Shown: one piece after another, positions 58,016 to 64,000 of the stretch
Numbering within the stretch: position 1 is the first letter of the stretch
How the letters are laid out: each line of letters starts with the position of its first letter
NCBI GenBank assembly: GCA_016841365.1
Contig: JAENZI010000002.1
Coordinates: 244,507-308,506 of the forward strand
DNA: 64,000 nucleotides
Direction: 5' to 3'
DNA from: Anaerolineaceae bacterium
GTDB lineage: Bacteria; Chloroflexota; Anaerolineae; Anaerolineales; Anaerolineaceae
Program-made: the position numbers and the translations under genes
The notes under the pieces: generated by a model
Database searches by the model: none
The model's input: the letters and a program-made list of their open reading frames with translations, nothing else
What the model was told of the DNA's origin: nothing

Positions 58016-59344
58016 TCAGGCTCTTGACCACAGCTTTTGTGCCGTTTCCGCCCAGTATTTAAAATGCGCTGGGTTGGTAGGAAATTTCTGATAGTGGTTT
58101 TTGATCTTCCCTGCAAGTGATGAGGTTTGTAAAAAAGTAACGAGACTGGCGCCCGAAAATTGACCTGTGACCACCCCCAAAATGAGGGTCAGGGCAATTT
58201 TGGCTAATTTTGTTGGATTGAACCGAATTTCATAATTGCGATTCAATGCTTCAAAATCGTCGCTGGTAAAGATAATGCCTTTGTGAAACAGGTAGTTTAC
58301 ATCCTTCTGGGACAGTTCAACTGTCGCTGGAAGTTGGGCAAAGCTCGCAGCAAACTTTGCACCCTGTCCGCGCTGATATCGCACGTTATAATCCCAAAGC
58401 GCCTTCATGCTTATATCTTGTTTCTCAAAAGCACTGTGTGCGACTTCAACTGCGATGGCGGCTGCGGTAAAACCAGAAGTTACACCCTCACCAGAAAATG
58501 GCTTGTTCTGATTGGCGGCATCCCCAATGACCATGAAGCCATTCCCTACCAATGAAAAGGGTGTTCTTGTGAAAGGTATGGCACCTTGGCGTCTGGTAAC
58601 CACTTTCCCGGGGTCGCCAAAATAAGCTTCACGCCACTCTTTGTGTTTTCGCCAGGCATATTCAAAACTGTTAGGCTGCCCAATGCCAAGCACGACATCG
58701 TCGCCATAACTTTTGTTCCAAAATGCTTTGTGATACATATACCCATTGCTGCCGGTTGGGAAGCCCTCGGGAATCTCTGAGCGAAGTTCAAGGCAGACAT
58801 ATAAACAGTCTTCTGGCGGAACGGGCGAGTTCTCGATGAGAAAGGACTCCGGCAAACGAGTTCGCACTGCCGCGGCCAAGCCGGATGCATCAACAATTAG
58901 TGGTGCCCTTACTTCATAGTTTTTGCCATTTTGATTGATTTGCAGCCCGACCAGCGAGGCATTTTCTATGATCACCCCTTCAACAGAGGCATCTTCAACA
59001 AATTCTGCCCCTGCCTTTTGGGCGTAGGTATGCAATCGTTTAATAAATCGCGGCATGTGCATTACATAAAAGGTGCCGCGCACAGGTACTTTGACCTTCA
59101 AATCAGGTGAATAACTAAAATTGATCTCTTCTGTGTGGATTAGTTCTGGCGGGGTGGGAAGGGGAATGTTGAATTCTTCTAAGCGGATTTTCTCCATATG
59201 AAAGATCTCAATATGTTTCCCAAGGTCTGACAGTTTTTGCTTCTCAAATACCCTCACCCTGTAGCCCTTTTCAGCCATCCACCAGGCAAAAAAACTCCCT
59301 GCTGTTCCTCCGCCAACAACAATCACATCTGCAATGTTTTCCAT
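58016..59344 (-). CDS. FAD-dependent oxidoreductase, geranylgeranyl-reductase family
   Basis: The 442-aa protein has the FAD loop VVVGGGTAGSFFAW, the GDAANQNKPFSGEG motif and the overall layout of geranylgeranyl reductase/halogenase-like flavoproteins. Two hydrophobic helices (ALTLILGVVTGQFSGASLV) are near the C-terminus, so it may touch the membrane. GGAGG is 10 bases before ATG 59344; the frame to 59371 is not needed. First gene of the three-gene unit. Confidence 0.86.
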   Translation of the reverse strand: MENIADVIVVGGGTAGSFFAWWMAEKGYRVRVFEKQKLSDLGKHIEIFHMEKIRLEEFNIPLPTPPELIHTEEINFSYSPDLKVKVPVRGTFYVMHMPRFIKRLHTYAQKAGAEFVEDASVEGVIIENASLVGLQINQNGKNYEVRAPLIVDASGLAAAVRTRLPESFLIENSPVPPEDCLYVCLELRSEIPEGFPTGSNGYMYHKAFWNKSYGDDVVLGIGQPNSFEYAWRKHKEWREAYFGDPGKVVTRRQGAIPFTRTPFSLVGNGFMVIGDAANQNKPFSGEGVTSGFTAAAIAVEVAHSAFEKQDISMKALWDYNVRYQRGQGAKFAASFAQLPATVELSQKDVNYLFHKGIIFTSDDFEALNRNYEIRFNPTKLAKIALTLILGVVTGQFSGASLVTFLQTSSLAGKIKNHYQKFPTNPAHFKYWAETAQKLWSRA

Positions 59345-59542
59345 TGATATAAAACCTCCGTTGACGCCCAATTATAAATGAATTTGGAATCGTTGGGAGA
59401 AAAATCACAAATCTATCGATGAGGTTACGGCAAATTTAATACTTAAAGCATTTCAACTATGAAATCTGGTCATCATATTTGTGAAATGTTGTATTACGCA
59501 GTTTATTTGGCGTAAGATGCAATAATAATATGTTAGGCTTTA

Positions 59543-60454
59543 TCACTTTGTTTTGATGAATGTTCCGTTTTGCAAATCCTCAAATGCTTGACGAAGTTCC
59601 TGTTCGGTGTTCATCACGATGGGGCCGTACCAGGCAATGGGCTCATTGATCGGCTGACCGGAAATCAGTAAAAAGCGCACCGGGTCGTCCTTGGTGGCGA
59701 CCTGAATCTGCTCCCCATCTTCAAACAGGATCAAGGTACGGTTGCCCAACCAGCGATCCACCTGCATATCGAAGTAATTGCTGCCTTCACGCGGGTAGGC
59801 AAAGGGGTCGGACTCCTCACAGAACAAGCCCTTGCCATTGATCACGTAGGCAAACACAGTGTGACCGGGGGTGGTGGGAAAGACGAAGCGTGTATTCGCG
59901 GGAACGGTAATATCCAAGTATTGTGGATCGATGACAATGTTTTCGGCAGGTCCGCGTACGCCATTAACCTCACCACAGATGACATGGGCTATTACGCCAT
60001 CGTCCAGGGTGACTGTAGGGATCTCGTCGCTTGTAATTTCCTGGTAGCGAGGGTCCATCATTTTGTCTGCTTTGGGGAGGTTAGCCCATAATTGAAAGCC
60101 ATACATGCGGCCTTGTGAGTCACCTCTGGGCATCTCCTGATGGCGAATGCCGCTGCCGGCAGTCATCCATTGCACATCACCTGAGGTGATCTCGCCGCTG
60201 TTGCCCATGCTGTCGCCATGCCAGACGGTGCCCTTAAGCACGTAGGTGATCGTTTCAATGCCGCGATGGGGGTGCCAAGGGAAGCCCGCCGTGTAATCCC
60301 GGGGAGTATCACTGCGGAAATCATCCAGCAACAAAAAGGGATCGAAAAGGCGCGCCTCCTGTGCGCTGCCAAAGGCACGGTGCAGGTGCACACCCGCGCC
60401 TTCAAGGGTGGGCTTACTGTGAATGATCTTGTGGATTTTTCGAGTATTTGTCAT
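59543..60454 (-). CDS. Pirin family protein
   Basis: The 303-aa bicupin has metal ligands in GFPWHPHRGIETI and GIRHQEMP (three His and a Glu). Bacterial pirins include quercetin dioxygenases and regulators. AGGAG precedes ATG 60454; the open frame to 60607 overlaps the upstream pirin gene. It lies 50 bases after the other pirin gene on the same strand. Confidence 0.88.
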   Translation of the reverse strand: MTNTRKIHKIIHSKPTLEGAGVHLHRAFGSAQEARLFDPFLLLDDFRSDTPRDYTAGFPWHPHRGIETITYVLKGTVWHGDSMGNSGEITSGDVQWMTAGSGIRHQEMPRGDSQGRMYGFQLWANLPKADKMMDPRYQEITSDEIPTVTLDDGVIAHVICGEVNGVRGPAENIVIDPQYLDITVPANTRFVFPTTPGHTVFAYVINGKGLFCEESDPFAYPREGSNYFDMQVDRWLGNRTLILFEDGEQIQVATKDDPVRFLLISGQPINEPIAWYGPIVMNTEQELRQAFEDLQNGTFIKTK

Positions 60455-60504
60455 GAGTTTATCTCCTGATTTTAGATGTGTTCTATTTTTTTGTATGGTT
60501 ACAT

Positions 60505-61449
60505 TCAACTTGCCGGGTTTGGCTGGGCGAAACGGGCAAGATCTGGCGCTGCCAGACGCTGCATTTGCGTGCCTGTCACTGCGCCAAATCTTTGATGCGC
60601 TTCCCAATCCTCACGAGCCTGGCGAATTTCATCTGGCGTGCGGGCGACAAAGTTCCACCACATGAGGATCTTCTCCGGAAAGGGCGGACCGCCGATCACC
60701 AGCACCCGGCAGCCGGATGGGCTGTAGAAGTTGAGGGATTCTCGGCAGGTGCCAAGATAATAAAGCATCTTTGTGGTCAAAGGCTTGTTTTCAAAGGCGC
60801 AATCCCCATCCAATAACAGCAGCGCATGTTCAAATTGAGGGTTTGTTTCGATTTCTATGCTGTGCTGCGAGTGAACCTGGACCGTCATCCCAATGATTTC
60901 AGAATAATATGACAGGGGTGTGCTGGCGTCATTGTAGGCGCCGGCGAAAAGCTGGATCAGCCCGCCGTGGGTTTCGATGATCGGAACCTTGGGAATGTTT
61001 GTGAAGGAGGGTGCTGTGTGCCGGTGTTCATCGGGCAGGGCGACCCATAGCTGCAGTCCGTTCAGGCTGCCGCTGTTGACCCCAGGGGTTTCCTCTGCAT
61101 GGGCAATGCCCTTGCCGGCTGTCATTACATTCACGCCGCCTGGTGTTAGAATCGCTTCTGAGCCCAGGCTGTCTGTGTGCTGGATCTCACCTTCCAGCAG
61201 GAAAGAGACAGTTTGCAGCCCGATATGGGGATGGGGCGGGACGGCCATTGGTTTTTCGTTTTCAAAGGAAAGCGGGCCAAAGCGATCCAGGAAGCACCAA
61301 GGACCGACCATTCGCCGCTCCCGGATGGGGAGTGCCCGTGAAATCTCGAGGCTATCCAAATGAGTCTCCCGGTTTTGATGGGACGTGAAGGTGCGTTCTT
61401 GTTCATCACCGGCACCGCATTTTATACCAATGTTCTGATTTGAGGACAT
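60505..61449 (-). CDS. Pirin family protein, second copy
   Basis: The 314-aa bicupin has PPHPHIGLQTVSFLL and GIAHAEETPG as metal-site segments. It differs from the copy at 59543 in length and in the ligand contexts, so it is not a recent duplicate. GGAGG is 8 bases before ATG 61449. It is transcribed from the palindrome-containing region at 61549. Confidence 0.88.
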   Translation of the reverse strand: MSSNQNIGIKCGAGDEQERTFTSHQNRETHLDSLEISRALPIRERRMVGPWCFLDRFGPLSFENEKPMAVPPHPHIGLQTVSFLLEGEIQHTDSLGSEAILTPGGVNVMTAGKGIAHAEETPGVNSGSLNGLQLWVALPDEHRHTAPSFTNIPKVPIIETHGGLIQLFAGAYNDASTPLSYYSEIIGMTVQVHSQHSIEIETNPQFEHALLLLDGDCAFENKPLTTKMLYYLGTCRESLNFYSPSGCRVLVIGGPPFPEKILMWWNFVARTPDEIRQAREDWEAHQRFGAVTGTQMQRLAAPDLARFAQPNPAS

Positions 61450-61548
61450 ATTGAACCTCCGAGTGTATGTGATTTTCATTATATCGTGTTTATTTAACAT
61501 CACCGCTCTGCTGGATTCGGTCTTTAACGCCTTAGCTTAGGAATCCTA

Positions 61549-61586
61549 ATTTATCTATTGACTAATTTAGATAAATATGATAATAA
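61549..61586 (+). promoter_or_regulatory. Promoter with palindromic operator for the BNR-repeat gene
   Basis: TTGACT (61558-61563) and TAATAA (61581-61586) are 17 bases apart. The -35 box lies in the spacer of a perfect 9-bp inverted repeat, ATTTATCTA (61549-61557) and TAGATAAAT (61568-61576). A repressor bound here would block the promoter, and it could also affect the divergent pirin genes. Confidence 0.58.
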
Positions 61587-61646
61587 TTGTTATATTTATT
61601 GTCCTTAGTTTTCCAGCTGACTAAGGTTTTTTCTGATAGGAGAATG

Positions 61647-62666
61647 ATGAATAAAAAAGAAAAAATTTTTATCGCTGCGACAGGCCATTCATTGGCACGG
61701 GCAGAAAAAGTGGATGGACAATGGGTTGTTACGCACGGGCAGGAGGGCATAAAAATCAATTGTCTTGTTAAGGACCCAAATAATCGGCAAATTATTTTTC
61801 TTGGAACTCAGCACAATGGAATCCTTGTTTCAAAGAATTCTGGGAAAAACTGGACCTCTCTTGGTTTGAAGGGAATCCCGGTGAAGGCCATTGCGGTTGA
61901 TCCAAACAATTCTCAAACGATCTATGCAGGGTGCAAACCAGTCAGTTTATTTGTTTCGCATGATGGCGGTGCATCGTGGCAGGAATTAGAAAACATGCGG
62001 AAGACGAAAAAGTTTTGGTGGTTTTCCCCTGCAGACCCACCCGGCATGGCGCCATATGTCAGCAGTTTGACAATATCCCCGGAAGACTCGAATGTCATCC
62101 TGGCAGGGATTGAAGTCGGGGCTGTGATGCGTTCCGCCGATGGCGGTAAAACCTGGTCAAAACATTTGCGCGGCAGCGATCGGGATTGTCATTCATTAAA
62201 ATTCCACTCGAAAAGCGGCGAATGGGCCTACCAGGGGGGTGGCGGTGGTGTTTCTTTTAGTAAGACTGGCGGCAAGAAGTGGCGTAAGCCTAAAGCGGGA
62301 TTAGCCCCTAAGTATGGCTGGATGGTCGCGGCTGATCCTGAACACCCGGAGATCTGGTATTTATCTGCCTCTGATCGACCAAATATTCTGAAAGGGCAGA
62401 CGCATCCGCTGGCACACATCGATGGGCAGGCACAGGGCCATATCTATCGAAAGAAAGGTGATGAACCTTGGGAGCAGTTATCAGGCGGTCTGCCTGAGCC
62501 CTTAGATTATTTTGCATTTGACCTGGCGATTGATCCTGACCAGACGGGTCATCTGTATGCGGGGCTTGCCGATGGTGATGTTTGGTTCAGCGAAGATTAT
62601 GGTGATCAATGGGAAAAAATGCCTTTCAATCTTGGCGGGATCCATCATGAGATGCTGGTGCTCTAA
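61647..62666 (+). CDS. BNR-repeat beta-propeller protein
   Basis: The 339-aa product contains at least five Asp-box/BNR-like repeats (SKNSGKNWTSL, SHDGGASWQEL, SADGGKTWSKH, SKTGGKKWRKP, SEDYGDQWEKM), as in VPS10/sialidase-like propellers. It has no signal peptide and no sialidase catalytic motif that I can see. ATG 61644 is also possible; 61647 keeps better spacing from AGGAG. A terminator follows at 62764. Confidence 0.78.
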   Translation: MNKKEKIFIAATGHSLARAEKVDGQWVVTHGQEGIKINCLVKDPNNRQIIFLGTQHNGILVSKNSGKNWTSLGLKGIPVKAIAVDPNNSQTIYAGCKPVSLFVSHDGGASWQELENMRKTKKFWWFSPADPPGMAPYVSSLTISPEDSNVILAGIEVGAVMRSADGGKTWSKHLRGSDRDCHSLKFHSKSGEWAYQGGGGGVSFSKTGGKKWRKPKAGLAPKYGWMVAADPEHPEIWYLSASDRPNILKGQTHPLAHIDGQAQGHIYRKKGDEPWEQLSGGLPEPLDYFAFDLAIDPDQTGHLYAGLADGDVWFSEDYGDQWEKMPFNLGGIHHEMLVL

Positions 62667-63362
62667 ACCGCAACGGGTACGTGAAACGAAATTGAAGTAA
62701 AAGTATGGGACTGAATTAAAAAAATAAATCCTTGATATATCTGATTCCTCTTGAATCTCTATTAAAGAGATCAATCGTATTCAATCTTGAATGGTGATTG
62801 ATCTTTTTTGTGAACTTGCTATTGAACCCAATATAAGTATTTGCGTTATGAGCGGTAATTATGCTAAGGAACAAATAAGTCATTATGGATTCAAGGCATT
62901 ATGCATTTAGGTCTTTCCCTGGGATAAGGAAGCGCTGAACAGCAAATCTCGGATTTAATCTATCAAGGAAAATAATTGGTTGCATCCGATCGGTATTGCT
63001 ATAGATGTATGTCGAGCAAACCGGCAATAAGTCATATGGGGCAAGCGAAAAATCCATCCTGAAGGCATGCGCCGATATGTTTATGAATGTTGAAAATCTT
63101 AATTGACACCACGGGGGGTATAAACTTGACTTTGTATGGCATTATCTTATATGATTAGATTATTAGGATGATGCTCTCTCCGAAACAATTCCCTATCTGA
63201 ACAGAATAAAAATAAATCCATATTTTATAAAGTCATTGTGAGCCTGCACCAGCCATTCTCACCCGGGCAGGTTTGCTGTTAGTCATCGCATGTCGTGATT
63301 TGAAAGATCAGGATGAAAACCTGATGAATGTGGACTTAGAGATAAATCAGGAGGAAAGGATC
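62667..63362. other. Intergenic region with terminator and promoter
   Basis: Arms AGATCAATC and GATTGATCT (62768-62804) followed by six Ts form a terminator for the BNR gene. A promoter TTGACT (63126-63131) and TATGAT (63150-63155), 18 bases apart, lies before the FG-GAP gene. No gene is supported between them. Confidence 0.6.
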
Positions 63363-64000
63363 ATGCATAGCAAAAATCTTTGGCGATTTGGAAAGTTTCT
63401 GTTTGTGTTGATCATTATAATCCTAACCAGTTTGGGGCAAAAAGAAATTCAAGCCCAAGGGTACGTATTGGAAGCGAAAACTGGTAGTGAGACTGAGCTC
63501 AAGGAAGGACCAGCGGGATTGACAGCGGAGGATTTAGATCAGATTATTCGGGCGATCAATTCGGACTATGAACAGCAGGCCTATCTGAAGGCGTCCAATG
63601 CCGAGGCGATGGATACTTTTGGCTACTCTGTCGCCATCTCAGGGGACACGGTTGTGGTCGGAGCTTATGAAGAGGACGGTGATGGCAGTGACGAGGGAGA
63701 TAACAGCGCAAGCGGTGCTGGTGCTGCCTATGTGTTTGTACGCAGCGGAACGGCCTGGTCACAGCAGGCTTACCTGAAGGCATCCAACGCTGAAGCAGAC
63801 GATCGTTTTGGGTATTCTGTCGCCATCTCAGGGGACACAATTGTGGTTGGAGCCGAGTATGAGGACGGGGATAGTAGTGATGAAGGGAATAATAGCGCAG
63901 TAAACGCTGGTGCAGCCTATGTGTTTGTGCGCAGCGGAACGGCCTGGTCACAGCAGGCTTACCTGAAGGCATCCAACGCTGAAGCAGACGATCGTTTTGG
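63363..64000 (+). CDS. Secreted FG-GAP repeat protein, C-terminus beyond window
   Basis: From ATG 63363 (AGGAGG about 10 bases upstream) the frame stays open to the window end. It has a signal peptide (WRFGKFLFVLIIIILTSLG) and a propeptide-like stretch to residue ~68. FG-GAP/integrin-alpha-like repeats follow, each with FGYSVAISGDT and a DGD-type calcium loop (EDGDGSDEGDNS, EDGDSSDEGNNS). Units are 63 residues. It should be an extracellular protein, perhaps adhesive. Confidence 0.88.
   Translation, partial: MHSKNLWRFGKFLFVLIIIILTSLGQKEIQAQGYVLEAKTGSETELKEGPAGLTAEDLDQIIRAINSDYEQQAYLKASNAEAMDTFGYSVAISGDTVVVGAYEEDGDGSDEGDNSASGAGAAYVFVRSGTAWSQQAYLKASNAEADDRFGYSVAISGDTIVVGAEYEDGDSSDEGNNSAVNAGAAYVFVRSGTAWSQQAYLKASNAEADDRF
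63573..64000 (+). repeat. Tandem 189-bp coding repeats
   Basis: Units begin at 63573, 63762 and 63951 with the same CAGCAGGC sequence, an exact 189-bp period. Units 2 and 3 are close to identical where both are visible, implying recent duplication. The array continues beyond the window. Confidence 0.9.

Overview
The window looks like a chromosome segment of a heterotrophic Chloroflexota bacterium, most likely class Anaerolineae. This is an inference from gene content: a BTAD/AAA regulator with a tiny partner protein, a GPH sugar transporter beside a GH127 arabinosidase, an MGDG-synthase-like glycosyltransferase, many short lipoproteins, and moderate G+C in core genes against AT-rich accessory stretches. 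No rRNA, tRNA, CRISPR, integrase or recognisable transposase gene was found.

Region 1 (1-26 kb) is mostly housekeeping. It holds prfA-prmC, an HDAC-like deacylase, a histidine phosphatase, a GNAT enzyme, two divergent CNNM/CorC-type membrane proteins, an MGDG-synthase-like glycosyltransferase, CinA C-terminal domain, an rRNA-methyltransferase-like protein, a UbiA-like prenyltransferase, a PatB-type C-S lyase with a YdcF protein, a cold-shock protein with an acidic tail, and the tgt-uppP-lipoprotein operon. alr-PHP, a nucleotidyltransferase, the GPH transporter-GH127 pair, a CMD protein, a GT2 glycosyltransferase and a SAF-type oxidoreductase follow.

Region 2 (26.5-36.4 kb) is the most unusual part. 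An intact comM/yifB gene is followed by an AT-rich array of small accessory genes. Three progressively degraded copies of an internal comM segment punctuate it. Each copy is headed by the same 28-bp near-perfect palindrome, and a separate comM 3' tail lies at 35.9 kb. The cargo is a winged-helix regulator with a membrane protein, a HEAT-like small protein, two lipoproteins, and a 1177-aa BTAD-AAA-TPR regulator with a divergent 82-aa partner. I read this as a comM-targeted, repeatedly used insertion or duplication site.

Region 3 (36.4-50.5 kb) begins with a nitrilase-superfamily amidase in an apparent operon with a CUT2 ABC importer whose ATPase and second permease are fused. An alpha/beta hydrolase, a DEAD-box helicase, a zinc-ribbon/TPR membrane protein, small secreted proteins, a LigB-type dioxygenase and an NYC1-like SDR follow.

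Region 4 (50.9-64 kb) carries an NTF2-like protein, two aldo/keto reductases and a DHA2-type MFS pump on the plus strand. An unusual three-gene unit then runs leftwards (FAD oxidoreductase, GxGYxYP protein, GPH transporter). Two pirins face a BNR-repeat beta-propeller protein across a promoter with a palindromic operator. The window ends in a secreted FG-GAP protein built of 189-bp repeats.
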